Both the position numbers and the translations under genes were made by a program. Shown here piece by piece: positions 42,106 to 51,660 of a stretch of 64,000 nt of DNA (its first letter is position 1; each line of letters opens with the position of its first letter). The notes under the pieces are model-generated. The model did not search any database, was not told the DNA's origin, and was given only the letters and a program-made list of their open reading frames with translations. Source of the stretch: JANQIO01 sp965601975. Lineage in GTDB: Bacteria; Pseudomonadota; Gammaproteobacteria; Pseudomonadales; Halieaceae. The stretch is taken from the NCBI GenBank assembly GCA_965601975.1, contig OZ271856.1:2542001-2606000 (forward strand), given 5' to 3'.

Positions 42106-42112
42106 AAAAAAG

Positions 42113-43027
42113 CTAGACCAGGTTTTCCTGGTCCTCGCCCTCTTTCACCGGCACGATCAGGTCTTCCTTGCTGATGCCCAGCATCAGCAGGCTGTTGGCG
42201 GCGACATAGATCGAAGAGTAGGTACCGATCAGGACACCGACCAGCAGTGCCACGGAGAAGCCGAAGATCATCTCTCCGCCGTACACCGCCAGCGCCACCA
42301 GCACCAGCAACGTGGTGAACGAGGTCACGAGGGTCCTGGCCAGGGTTTCCGTCAGCGACTGATTGATCACCTCGACCGGCGCTGCCTTTCGGATCTTGCG
42401 GAAATTTTCGCGAATCCGGTCAGACACCACGATAGTGTCGTTGAGCGAATAGCCGATTACCGCCAACAGCGCTGCCAGCACGGTCAGGTCAAATTCGATG
42501 CCGGTGATCGAAAAGAAGCCCAGGGTGATCAGCACGTCATGGGCCAGTGCGACCACCGCCCCCAGGGAGAATTTCAGCTGGAACCGGAAGGCGACGTAGA
42601 GCATCACAAGGCCAAGCGCCAACAGCATGGCCAGGCCACCCTGCTCGCGCAGTTCCTCGCCCACCGCTGGCCCCACGAACTCGATACGCCGCAGTTCAAC
42701 CGTGCCATCCGTGTAGGCAGCCTGCAGCTGTTCCAGCAGCCGGGCGCCGTCCTTGTCGGAGAAGCCCTGGGGCAGGCGAATCAACACATCCTTGTCGGAG
42801 CCAAAGCTGACTACCACAGCGCCTGCAAAGCCGCTTGTCTCAAGATTGTCGCGTATCTCCTGCAGGCGTGCGGTCTCGCTGTAGTGCACTTCCACCAGGG
42901 TGCCCCCGGTGAAGTCCAGGCCCCAGTTCAGGCCGTTGACGGCCAGCGAGCCGATGGAGCCGATCAGCAGCAGCGCGCTGAAGACGGTTGCGACCATTCG
43001 CTGGCCCATGAAGTTGATGATTTTCAT
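42113..43027 (-). CDS. secF: protein translocase subunit SecF
   Basis: A 304-residue inner-membrane subunit of the SecDF complex, which uses the proton gradient to complete protein export. One N-terminal transmembrane helix, a small periplasmic domain beginning GLDFTGGTLVEV, and five further helices with LNDTIVVSDRIRENFRK, the conserved SecF motif. ATG at 43027 lies 2 bp after the secD stop; a TTG at 43039 would overlap secD. The pair forms one transcript with secD. Confidence 0.96.
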   Translation of the reverse strand: MKIINFMGQRMVATVFSALLLIGSIGSLAVNGLNWGLDFTGGTLVEVHYSETARLQEIRDNLETSGFAGAVVVSFGSDKDVLIRLPQGFSDKDGARLLEQLQAAYTDGTVELRRIEFVGPAVGEELREQGGLAMLLALGLVMLYVAFRFQLKFSLGAVVALAHDVLITLGFFSITGIEFDLTVLAALLAVIGYSLNDTIVVSDRIRENFRKIRKAAPVEVINQSLTETLARTLVTSFTTLLVLVALAVYGGEMIFGFSVALLVGVLIGTYSSIYVAANSLLMLGISKEDLIVPVKEGEDQENLV

Positions 43028-43031
43028 AGCG

Positions 43032-44900
43032 TTACCCAATGGCCAGCCGCTTGACGTTGCGGCCGCCGTAGATGAGGTTGACCAGCGCGCGCGTACCGAA
43101 AATAGCGGTAAACATCGATGTCGCCAGTCCGAACATCAGCGTCACCGCAAAGCCCTTGACCGGGCCTGTGCCCACTGCGAACAGGATGATGGCCACGATC
43201 AGCGTGGTCAGGTTGGCGTCGAGAATTGTCACTACCGCTCGCTCGAAGCCGGCGTGTATGGCCATCTGCGGCGACAGCCCGTTTCTCAGCTCCTCGCGTA
43301 TTCGCGCGAAGATCAGCACGTTGGCGTCCACCGCCATACCGACGGTCAATACGATTCCGGCGATCCCGGGCAGCGTCAGGGTGGCTCCGAATAGGGACAT
43401 GCAGGCCACCAGCAACACCAGGTTGCAGGTCAGCGCAATCACCGCCGCGATTCCGAACACCCGGTAATAAACAATCATGAACAGCACCACGGCCAGCAGG
43501 CCGTACTGCACAGACTCGAAGCCCTTGGCAATGTTCTCCGCGCCGAGAGACGGGCCGATGGTGCGTTCTTCCACAAACTCGATGGGTGCCGCCAGGGCGC
43601 CTGCGCGCAGCAGCAGGGCCAGTTCCGATGCTTCCTGCGGGCTGTCCAGGCCGGTGATCTGGAACTGCACGCCAAGTGCGGATTGGATCACCGGCGCAGT
43701 GATAACTCTTTTTACATCGAAGGATGTCTTGACGGCTTTTTCCTCGCCGTCAGGCCCGGTTTCGTAGCGGGTCTTGGTTTCCCGCTCGATAAACAGCACG
43801 CCCATGCGACGCTTGATGTTTTTCGCCGTCGCACGGTTCATCAGCGTGCCGCCGTCGCTGTCGAGGCGAATATTGACGTTTGGCATGCCGTTCTGGTCAA
43901 AGCTGGCGCGAGCATCTGTCACGTTGATGCCGGTGATGATCACCTCGCGCTCCAGCCACTCCGTGCGGCCCCCGTACGCCGCGCTGCGGTATTGGAACTC
44001 CTGGCGCTCCGTCAGCGGCGCATCCGCGCGCGCCACCAGGCGGAATTCCAGGTTCGCCGTCTTGCCAAGGATAATCTTGGCCCGCGTGGGGTCTTGCACA
44101 CCGGGAAGCTCTACAACAATGCGATTCCGTCCCTGGGGCTGAACCAGGGGTTCCGAAACACCCAGTTCGTTGACACGGTTGCGAATCGTGGAAAGGTTTT
44201 GCTGCACAGCGTACTGTGCAATCTCGGTGCGGGTAAGCTCGGACAAGGTCGCCGAAAACGTAAAGTTCTCCCCCTCTTCCCCACGCTCCAGGACCAGCTC
44301 AGGGAAATCCTTGCGGACGACTGATACAGCTTCATTCCTGCGTTCTTCGGTGGGAAAACTGCCGAGGATGCGTACACCCTCTTCCAGCTCGACTCTTCCA
44401 CGCACCCGGGACTGGCGCAACGATTTGCGAATGCTGTTGTAGTCGGTCTCGAGACGCTTGGCGATCGGGGCCTCGGTGTCCACCTCGAGCTTGAAATGCA
44501 CGCCCCCGCTGAGATCGAGACCCAGCTTCATCGGCTCCGCGCCAAACGCGGTCAGCCAGTCCGGCGTGGTCGGGGCGAGATTCAGCGCGACCACGTAATC
44601 GTCGCCCAGCGCGCGCTCGATAACGGCCTTTGCGGGCAACTGGTCGTCGCCCTGTTCCAGCCGGATGAGCGCTGCGCGTTTGCCCTCCTGTATTTCCGCA
44701 CCAAAATACCCAACGCCGGCTGCCTCGAGTGTGTCCGTCGCCAGGGTAAGCGCGCGCTCATCCATGGAATCTGCAGTACGCAGGGGGCTGATCTGCAGCG
44801 CCGGATCCGGCGGGTAGAGATTGGGCGCCGCGTAGAAGAAGCCCAGCAGCACAAAGAAAAGTACCAGCAAGTACTTCCACAGGGGGTACTTATTTATCAT
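43032..44900 (-). CDS. secD: protein translocase subunit SecD
   Basis: A 622-residue inner-membrane protein with one N-terminal helix (LLVLFFVLLGFFYAAPNLY), a large periplasmic domain (GLDLSGGVHFKLEVD at its start), and five C-terminal helices including the conserved AVDANVLIFARIREELR. Together with SecF it pulls exported proteins into the periplasm. The usual preceding yajC (and tgt, queA) is absent; purL lies directly upstream, so the genes meet through a rearrangement. It has its own promoter in the 83-bp gap. Confidence 0.96.
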   Translation of the reverse strand: MINKYPLWKYLLVLFFVLLGFFYAAPNLYPPDPALQISPLRTADSMDERALTLATDTLEAAGVGYFGAEIQEGKRAALIRLEQGDDQLPAKAVIERALGDDYVVALNLAPTTPDWLTAFGAEPMKLGLDLSGGVHFKLEVDTEAPIAKRLETDYNSIRKSLRQSRVRGRVELEEGVRILGSFPTEERRNEAVSVVRKDFPELVLERGEEGENFTFSATLSELTRTEIAQYAVQQNLSTIRNRVNELGVSEPLVQPQGRNRIVVELPGVQDPTRAKIILGKTANLEFRLVARADAPLTERQEFQYRSAAYGGRTEWLEREVIITGINVTDARASFDQNGMPNVNIRLDSDGGTLMNRATAKNIKRRMGVLFIERETKTRYETGPDGEEKAVKTSFDVKRVITAPVIQSALGVQFQITGLDSPQEASELALLLRAGALAAPIEFVEERTIGPSLGAENIAKGFESVQYGLLAVVLFMIVYYRVFGIAAVIALTCNLVLLVACMSLFGATLTLPGIAGIVLTVGMAVDANVLIFARIREELRNGLSPQMAIHAGFERAVVTILDANLTTLIVAIILFAVGTGPVKGFAVTLMFGLATSMFTAIFGTRALVNLIYGGRNVKRLAIG

Positions 44901-44926
44901 GTTTCACCTGATCAAAGAGCCGCGCC

Positions 44927-44954
44927 ATTATAAGGATTAGTGGGGACGCCTCAA
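44927..44954 (-). promoter_or_regulatory. secDF promoter
   Basis: On the minus strand a -35 TTGAGG (44949-44954) and a perfect -10 TATAAT (44927-44932) are separated by 16 bp, 27 bp upstream of the secD ATG and downstream of the purL stop. It supplies secDF independently of purL. Confidence 0.7.
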
Positions 44955-44983
44955 GCAGACTCAACCCCCCCTGGCCAAGCCGG

Positions 44984-47900
44984 TCAGCCCACCCAGGCGC
45001 GGGCGTTTCTGAACAGCCGCATCCAGGCCCCGTCCTCCTGCCAATCGGAGGGCGCCCAGGAACACTGCAGCGCACGGAACACCCGCTCCGGGTGAGGCAT
45101 CATGATGGTGACCCGGCCATCTTCGGAGCACAGCCCGGTAATACCTGCCGGCGAGCCGTTGGGGTTGGCCGGGTAACGGCGCGCGATGTCGAGGCCGTTG
45201 CCGATAAAGCGCAGGGCCACGGTACCGCTGCTGTCCGCGGCGCTGAACGCCGTATCGTCGCGGAACTCCGCACGGCCCTCGCCGTGGGCGACGGCAATCG
45301 GCATATGGGAGCCGGCCATACCCGCGAGCAGTATGGAAGGCGATTCCTCCACCCGCACCAGGGAGAGCCTGGCCTCGAACTGTTCGGAGCGATTGCGCAC
45401 AAAGTGGGGCCAGTGTTCGGCGCCGGGCACCAGCTCGCGCAGGTTGGACATCATCTGGCAGCCGTTGCAGACACCGAGTGCAAAGCTGTCCTCGCGTTCG
45501 AAGAATGCCTGGAACATGTCGCGCAGTGCGGCATTGAAGAGAATGCTCTTCGCCCAGCCCTCGCCGGCGCCCAGCACGTCGCCGTAGGAAAACCCGCCGC
45601 AGGCCACCAGGCCCTTGAAGTCGGCCAGTTTGACCCGGCTCGCCATCAGGTCGCTCATGTGCACGTCCACCGCGGCAAAGCCCGCGCGATCGAAGGCCGC
45701 GGCCATTTCCACCTGCCCGTTCACGCCCTGCTCGCGCAACACTGCAATGCGCGGGCGCACGCCGGTGGCGATGAACGGCGCCGCCACATCCTCGGTCGGG
45801 TCGTAACGCAGCGTCGCGCTGAGGCCTGGATCGTCATCTGCAATCGACTCGAATTCCTCGCGGGCGCAATCCGGGTTATCCCTCAGTGCCTGGATGCGGT
45901 AGGAGGTCTCCGCCCAGGTCCGCTGCAGATCGGTTCGCGAGGCGGACAGCACAGTTTCCCTGCCCCGGTGAATGCGCACCCGGTCTCCGTCGATCGCACT
46001 GCCCAGTTCGTGCAGGGCGCAGTTGAGATCCGCCGCGCGGCGCATCACCTCGCTGACATCCCCCGCCGCTATCTGCAGGACGGCGCCCGCCTCTTCGTTG
46101 AACAAGGCCGATATCGAACATTCGGGCAGGGACGAGATATCTATCTCGAGGCCGCAGTGGCCGGCAAAGGCCATTTCCAGCAGCGTGGTGATTACACCGC
46201 CGTCGGAGCGGTCATGGTACGCGCTGATCAGGCCGTCGCGGGACAGGCCCTGCAGGAACTCAAAGGCCGCCTTCAGCACCGCGGCGTCCTCGATATCCGG
46301 CACCTCGGTGTCCCAGTGGCCGTACACCTGCAGCAGTGCGGAGCCGCCCATTCGATGGCGCCCGCCAGACAGGTCCAGCAGCAGCAGGCGGTTGTCACTG
46401 GTGTCGAGCTGCGGGGTCAGGGTTCGCCGCACATCGCCGACCGGGCTGAACGCGGACACGATCAGGGACACCGGCGCGGTGACCGACTTGTTCTTGTTGC
46501 CGTCCGTCCAGGTGGTGCGCATGGACATGGAATCCTTGCCCACGGGTATCGTAATGCCCAGCGCGGGGCAGAACTCCATGCCCACCGCGCGCACGGTATC
46601 GAACAACACCTCATCCTCGCGGCCGCTGCCCGCCGCGCACATCCAGTTGGCCGACAGTTTGATGTCGTGAATATTCTCGATCGGTGCGGCGGCGATATTG
46701 AGCAGGGCCTCGGCGATTGCCATGCGGCCTGACGCCGGGCCGCTGAACAGGGCCAGCGGCGTGCGCTCACCCATGGCCATGGCTTCCCCGGACACGCTGT
46801 CGTACGACACGGTCGTGACGGCACAGTCCGCCACCGGCACCTGCCAGGGGCCGACCATCTGGTCCCGGTGGACCATACCGGTCACGGTGCGGTCGCCGAT
46901 GGTAATCAGAAATCCCTTGCCCGCCACGGTGGGAAGGCGCAGCACACGGTGTACGGCCTCAGCCACGCTGATACCCGCCGCGTCCCATTCTTCCGCCGGG
47001 GCCGCCACCCGCTGCACCGTGCGATGCATTTTCGGCGGTTTGCCGAACAGCACCGACATGGGCAGGTCTACCGGCTTGTTCTCAAACCGGGTATCACCCA
47101 GGGTCAGGTGCTGCGCATCCGTGGCCTCGCCAACCACGGCAAACGGGCAGCGCTCACGCTCACAGATTGCCCGAAACTGCTCGAGCCGCTCCGGCGCGAC
47201 CGCCATAACGTAGCGTTCCTGGGCCTCGTTGCACCAGATTTCCAGCGGCGACATGCCGGGCTCATCGCTGGGGATCTCGCGCAGCTCGAAGCTGCCCCCG
47301 CGGCCGCCGTCCTTGACCAGTTCGGGGAAGGCGTTGGACAGGCCGCCCGCGCCGACGTCGTGAATAAAGGCAATAGGATTGGCCTCACCAAGCTGCCAGC
47401 AGCGATCGATGACCTCCTGGCAGCGGCGTTCGATTTCCGGGTTCTGCCGCTGCACCGAGGCGAAGTCCAGGTCCTCGGCGCTGGCGCCGCTGTCCATGGA
47501 CGATGCGGCACCGCCGCCCAACCCGATCAGCATCGCCGGTCCACCCAGTACCACCAGCTGGTAGCCGGGCTCGATCGCCCCCTTCTGCACGTGTTCGTCG
47601 CGAATATTGCCGTAGCCGCCGGCGATCATGATGGGCTTGTGATAGCCGCGCATCTCCCCCGCCAGCTCCGCCTCGAAGCTGCGGAAATACCCGCACAGGT
47701 TGGGCCGGCCGTACTCGTTGTTGAAGGCGGCGCCGCCGATGGGCCCTTCGATCATGATATCCAGCGCCGAGACAATGCGCCCGGGCTTGCCATAGGGGCG
47801 TTCCCAGGGCTGCAGGAAGTCGGGGATACGCAGGTTGGAGACGGAAAAGCCTGTCAGGCCCGCCTTGGGCTTTGAGCCACGCCCCACTGCGCCCTCGTCG

Positions 47901-48850
47901 CGGATTTCGCCGCCGGCGCCGGTGCCGGCCCCGGGAAACGGTGCGATCGCGGTCGGATGGTTGTGGGTCTCTACCTTCATTAACAGGTGCACGGGCTCGC
48001 GGCTGTAGCCGTATTCGGCGCTGTCCGGGTTCGGAAAAAAGCGCCCCGCGACCGGCCCCTGGACCACCGCGGCGTTGTCCGCGTAGGCGGAGAGCACCCC
48101 TTCGCCGCCCTGGGCGTGGGTGTTGCGAATCATCTGGAACAGGGAGTGGTCCTGCTCCACCCCGTCGATGGACCAGGTGGCGTTGAAGATCTTGTGGCGA
48201 CAGTGCTCCGAGTTGGCCTGGGCGAACATCATCAGCTCGACGTCGTGCGGGTTTCTTCCCAGCTCTCCGAAGCTGTCGACAAGATAGTCGATCTCATCCT
48301 CCGCCAGCGCCAGGCCCAGGTCCCGGTTGGCGGCCTCCAGGGCGGCGCGCCCGCCGCGGAACACATCGACGCTACCCATCGGCCGCGGTTCGTGGTGGGC
48401 AAACAGGGCTTCCGCGTCGGCGAGGTCGTCCAGTACGGTCTCCACCATCCGGTCGTGGAGTTCCGCCCCGACCGACCTGATCAGGTCGGCGCCGGCGTCC
48501 TCAGGCAGCTCAACCCGGTATGCCACGCCTCGCTCGATGCGTCGCAGGGCCGAAAGGCCACAGGAATGAGCGATATCCGTGGCCTTGCTGGACCAGGGAG
48601 AACGGGTACCAATACGCGGCACCGCCAGGAACAGCCGGCCCGCCTCCGCTGCATCCTCCAGCCGGGGGCCGTATTCGAGCAGGCGCTGGAGTATGTCCAG
48701 GCTGTCGGGGTCGATTTCGCCGTCATAGTCCACGAAATGGACAAAACGGGCGCTGATGCCGGTGATACGCCCGTCGAGGGCAGAGAGTTTGTCGCGAAGT
48801 TTCTGGAGCCTGAATTCGGAGAGTGCCGGTGCGCCTGGCAGCGTGATCAT
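44984..48850 (-). CDS. purL: phosphoribosylformylglycinamidine synthase
   Basis: A single-chain 1288-residue enzyme of purine synthesis that converts FGAR to FGAM with glutamine as nitrogen donor. The large form is normal for gammaproteobacteria. The two AIRS-type halves contain VETHNHPTAIAPFPGA and GPAMLIGLGGGAASS. The C-terminal glutaminase domain has its nucleophile in GVCNGCQMM and His in AHGEGRAEF. It is divergent from mltF (129-bp gap), as in Pseudomonas. No PurR-type box is obvious. Confidence 0.97.
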   Translation of the reverse strand: MITLPGAPALSEFRLQKLRDKLSALDGRITGISARFVHFVDYDGEIDPDSLDILQRLLEYGPRLEDAAEAGRLFLAVPRIGTRSPWSSKATDIAHSCGLSALRRIERGVAYRVELPEDAGADLIRSVGAELHDRMVETVLDDLADAEALFAHHEPRPMGSVDVFRGGRAALEAANRDLGLALAEDEIDYLVDSFGELGRNPHDVELMMFAQANSEHCRHKIFNATWSIDGVEQDHSLFQMIRNTHAQGGEGVLSAYADNAAVVQGPVAGRFFPNPDSAEYGYSREPVHLLMKVETHNHPTAIAPFPGAGTGAGGEIRDEGAVGRGSKPKAGLTGFSVSNLRIPDFLQPWERPYGKPGRIVSALDIMIEGPIGGAAFNNEYGRPNLCGYFRSFEAELAGEMRGYHKPIMIAGGYGNIRDEHVQKGAIEPGYQLVVLGGPAMLIGLGGGAASSMDSGASAEDLDFASVQRQNPEIERRCQEVIDRCWQLGEANPIAFIHDVGAGGLSNAFPELVKDGGRGGSFELREIPSDEPGMSPLEIWCNEAQERYVMAVAPERLEQFRAICERERCPFAVVGEATDAQHLTLGDTRFENKPVDLPMSVLFGKPPKMHRTVQRVAAPAEEWDAAGISVAEAVHRVLRLPTVAGKGFLITIGDRTVTGMVHRDQMVGPWQVPVADCAVTTVSYDSVSGEAMAMGERTPLALFSGPASGRMAIAEALLNIAAAPIENIHDIKLSANWMCAAGSGREDEVLFDTVRAVGMEFCPALGITIPVGKDSMSMRTTWTDGNKNKSVTAPVSLIVSAFSPVGDVRRTLTPQLDTSDNRLLLLDLSGGRHRMGGSALLQVYGHWDTEVPDIEDAAVLKAAFEFLQGLSRDGLISAYHDRSDGGVITTLLEMAFAGHCGLEIDISSLPECSISALFNEEAGAVLQIAAGDVSEVMRRAADLNCALHELGSAIDGDRVRIHRGRETVLSASRTDLQRTWAETSYRIQALRDNPDCAREEFESIADDDPGLSATLRYDPTEDVAAPFIATGVRPRIAVLREQGVNGQVEMAAAFDRAGFAAVDVHMSDLMASRVKLADFKGLVACGGFSYGDVLGAGEGWAKSILFNAALRDMFQAFFEREDSFALGVCNGCQMMSNLRELVPGAEHWPHFVRNRSEQFEARLSLVRVEESPSILLAGMAGSHMPIAVAHGEGRAEFRDDTAFSAADSSGTVALRFIGNGLDIARRYPANPNGSPAGITGLCSEDGRVTIMMPHPERVFRALQCSWAPSDWQEDGAWMRLFRNARAWVG

Positions 48851-48979
48851 CCGCGGGTCGCCTGTGTTGACTGCGGGCGGCAGCCCGCCGGAAAGCGCGG
48901 TATTGTACTGTATTCACCCGGCAGCGTCAGCGCCGTTTGCCGGATTTCCCCCAGTCCGCTGCAGCGATAAAATTAGACC

Positions 48980-50413
48980 ATGGCAAAACTGCGCTTGATC
49001 ACCGCGCTCGCGTGGATGCTGGGCGCAGCCCTGCTCGCGGGCTGCGACGGCAAGGATTCCCTGGATCGTATTATCGAGTCCGGGGAACTGGTGGTGACTA
49101 CGCGCAACGGCCCCACGACCTACTTCATCGACAAGGGCGAACCCGCAGGCTTCGAGCATGAGCTGATCGAGCGCTTTGCCGAGGAACTGGGTGTCGAGGT
49201 CCGCTGGCAGCTGCGGCACAACATCGCCGACATCCTAGAAGACGTCCGCCGCGGCGAGGCGGACCTGGCCGCGGCGGGCCTCACCATCACCCCGTCCCGC
49301 CAGGCGGAATTCCGCTTCAGCTACCCGTACTACCAGATCGATCCGCAGGTGATCTACCTGTCCGGCACCTCGCGGCCACGGCAGGTGGACGACCTGTATG
49401 AAGGACGTACCGTCACCATGGCGGGCAGCAGCCACGCGGAGTCATTCGTGGGTCTGCAGGCAGACCACCCGGACCTGCGCTGGCAGGAGATCGAGAACGT
49501 CGAACCGCTGGACCTGATGGATATGGTTACCAGCGGCGCCGCCAGCTACGCCATCATCGATTCCAACGAGTTCGTGGCCAATCGCAGCTTCCACCCCAAG
49601 CTGCGCGTCGGCTTCAACCTGGGTGAACAGCAGTCCCTGGCCTGGGTCTTCTCCCAGCGGCAAGACGACGATCGGCTTACCCAGAAAGCCAACGATTTCC
49701 TCGCCAGGCTGGACAAGGACGGTACACTGGCCCAGCTCAAGGAGCGCCAGTTCGGGCACGCCTGGGGCGTGGACCAGGTGGACTCCCAGACTTTCAACCG
49801 CCGCATGCGCAAGCGCCTGCCCGCTTACGAGGACCTGTTCCGCCAGGTGGCGGCGGAATACCAGCTGGACTGGCACCTGCTGGCAGCCATCGCCTACCAG
49901 GAGTCCCACTGGAATCCCCGGGCCCGGTCCCCCACAGGGGTCCGCGGCATGATGATGCTGACCCAGACCACCGCCCGGGAAATGAACGTGAAAAACCGCC
50001 TGGACGCGCAGCAGAGCCTGCGCGGCGGCGCCCGATACTTCAAGAAGATCAAGCGGCTGCTACCCGACGACATCTATGAGCCGGACCGCACCTGGATGGC
50101 GCTGGCGGCCTATAACATCGGCCGCGGCCACCTCAATGATGCCCGTATCATCACCGAGCGGCAGGGGGGCGATCCGCACCTGTGGTCCGACGTGAAGGAA
50201 CGGCTGCCGCTGCTGCAGCGCAGCAAGTACTACAAGACTGTGCGGCACGGTTACGCCCGCGGTTCCGAGCCGGTGACCTATGTGAAGAACATACGCCACT
50301 ACTACAACATCCTCGCCTGGCAGGACATCGCCGCCAACCGCCCGCTGCCGCCGGTGGACGCCAACGAGTACGTGCCCGAGTCCCTCAAGGCCGTCGACTT
50401 CTCCGCCCTGTGA
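48980..50413 (+). CDS. mltF: membrane-bound lytic murein transglycosylase MltF
   Basis: A 477-residue outer-membrane lipoprotein that cleaves peptidoglycan. Signal peptide with lipobox LAGC (Cys22), an amino-acid-binding-like regulatory domain (residues about 30-265; TRNGPTTYFIDKGEPAGFE), and a C-terminal lytic transglycosylase domain (SLT) with catalytic Glu in AIAYQESHWNPRA, then GVRGMMMLT and AYNIGRGHL. Divergent from purL, as in Pseudomonas. The downstream GNAT gene overlaps the stop (GTGA). Confidence 0.95.
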   Translation: MAKLRLITALAWMLGAALLAGCDGKDSLDRIIESGELVVTTRNGPTTYFIDKGEPAGFEHELIERFAEELGVEVRWQLRHNIADILEDVRRGEADLAAAGLTITPSRQAEFRFSYPYYQIDPQVIYLSGTSRPRQVDDLYEGRTVTMAGSSHAESFVGLQADHPDLRWQEIENVEPLDLMDMVTSGAASYAIIDSNEFVANRSFHPKLRVGFNLGEQQSLAWVFSQRQDDDRLTQKANDFLARLDKDGTLAQLKERQFGHAWGVDQVDSQTFNRRMRKRLPAYEDLFRQVAAEYQLDWHLLAAIAYQESHWNPRARSPTGVRGMMMLTQTTAREMNVKNRLDAQQSLRGGARYFKKIKRLLPDDIYEPDRTWMALAAYNIGRGHLNDARIITERQGGDPHLWSDVKERLPLLQRSKYYKTVRHGYARGSEPVTYVKNIRHYYNILAWQDIAANRPLPPVDANEYVPESLKAVDFSAL

Positions 50414-50898
50414 ATATCCGCGAGGCAGAGGCCGGCGATTTCGATGCCATCTGGCCGATATTTCGTGAGATCGTATCCGCCGGCGATACCTATGGATTTG
50501 ACCCGAATACCCCCTGCGACGAGGCCCGGCGCATCTGGATGGAGCAGCCCCGCAAAACCTTCGTCGCCGAAGACGAAGGTGAAATTCTCGGTACCTACTA
50601 CATCAAGACGAATACGGGCGGCCCCGGCGCCCACGTCTGCAACTGTGGCTATATGACGGCGCCGACCGGACGGGGCCGCGGCATTGCCAGCGCCATGTGT
50701 AAACACTCCCAGCAGGTGGCCGAGGAGCTTGGCTACAAGGCCATGCAGTTCAATTTCGTCGCCTCCACCAACGCCGGCGCCGTCAGGCTCTGGGACAAGC
50801 TGGGCTTCGAGACCGTCGGCCGCCTGCCGAAAGCGTTCGGGCATCCCACCGAGGGCTACGTGGATGCGTTGGTCATGTACAAGTGGCTGGAACCATGA
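50410..50898 (+). CDS. GNAT-family N-acetyltransferase
   Basis: A 162-residue acetyl-CoA-dependent transferase. The CoA-binding motif A is seen in GYMTAPTGRGRGIASAMCKHS (R/Q-x-x-G-x-G/A type), motif B in NAGAVRLWDKLGFETVGRLP. The substrate, an amine on a small molecule or protein, is unknown. The GTG start overlaps the mltF stop (GTGA) and its own stop overlaps the methyltransferase start (ATGA), so three genes are coupled. Confidence 0.88.
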   Translation: MNIREAEAGDFDAIWPIFREIVSAGDTYGFDPNTPCDEARRIWMEQPRKTFVAEDEGEILGTYYIKTNTGGPGAHVCNCGYMTAPTGRGRGIASAMCKHSQQVAEELGYKAMQFNFVASTNAGAVRLWDKLGFETVGRLPKAFGHPTEGYVDALVMYKWLEP

Positions 50899-51629
50899 GC
50901 GAGCTCTATGACTCGATTGGGATCGGGTATACCAACTACCGCCAGCCCGATCCGCGCATCCAGGCGCTGATCGACAATGCTCTGGGTGATGCAGGCTCCG
51001 TCCTGAACGTTGGCGCAGGTGCTGGCTCCTACGAACCGGTCGACCGACCAACCATCGCTGTAGAACCCTCTCCGGTGATGATCGAGCAGCGGCCCGAGGG
51101 CCTCAACCCGGTGCTGCGTGCCTACGCTGAATCACTGCCGTTTGCCGACGACAGCTTCGACGCCTCGCTGGCGCTGCTGACTGTCCACCACTGGCCCGAT
51201 CGGATCTGCGGCATGCAGGAACTGGCGCGAGTCGCCCGTGCCCGGGTGGTGATCTTTACCCACGAACTGTTCGAAGACGACTACTGGCTCTTGGAGTACT
51301 TCCCGGCAGTTCAGGACCTGACCCGAGACATGATGCCATCGAAGGATGAGCTTCAGTCGGTGTTTGGTGACGTCGAAGAGGTCAGGGTGCCCATACCCCA
51401 CGACTGTACCGACGGATTTCTCGCAGCCTACTGGCGAAGGCCTGAGGCCTATCTGCAGCAGGGAGTGCGCGACGCCATCTCCGCCTTTTCCGTGATGGAC
51501 GGTGTCGATGAAACGGTGGAACGACTGCGGCATGACCTGGAATCCGGCGCCTGGCACAAGCGCCACGGCCACTTACTGGAACAGGAGTCGATGGATCTGG
51601 GTTACAAACTGGTAATTGCCCAGGCATAA
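50895..51629 (+). CDS. class I SAM-dependent methyltransferase
   Basis: A 244-residue protein with a Rossmann-type SAM-binding core: motif I VLNVGAGAGSYEPVD, acidic residue in IAVEPS, and AESLPFADDSFDASLALLTVHHW around motif IV. C-terminal substrate domain not assigned. The ATG at 50895 overlaps the GNAT stop. The stop is followed at once by a terminator stem-loop shared with the convergent slipin gene. Confidence 0.88.
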   Translation: MSELYDSIGIGYTNYRQPDPRIQALIDNALGDAGSVLNVGAGAGSYEPVDRPTIAVEPSPVMIEQRPEGLNPVLRAYAESLPFADDSFDASLALLTVHHWPDRICGMQELARVARARVVIFTHELFEDDYWLLEYFPAVQDLTRDMMPSKDELQSVFGDVEEVRVPIPHDCTDGFLAAYWRRPEAYLQQGVRDAISAFSVMDGVDETVERLRHDLESGAWHKRHGHLLEQESMDLGYKLVIAQA

Positions 51630-51660
51630 AAAAGCTCCTGCCCCAGAGGGGCAGGAGCAG
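51630..51660 (-). terminator. intrinsic terminator of the slipin transcript
   Basis: An 11-bp GC-rich stem GCTCCTGCCCC (51634-51644) with GGGGCAGGAGC (51648-51658) and a 3-nt loop. On the minus strand it is followed by TTTTTTA (complement of 51628-51633), the classical form for the slipin gene whose stop is just upstream. On the plus strand the methyltransferase message has the hairpin but no T-run. Confidence 0.88.

Noticed and set aside
45092..46732. 546-codon plus-strand frame inside purL
   Set aside because: Antisense shadow of purL, composition-driven, no family resemblance.
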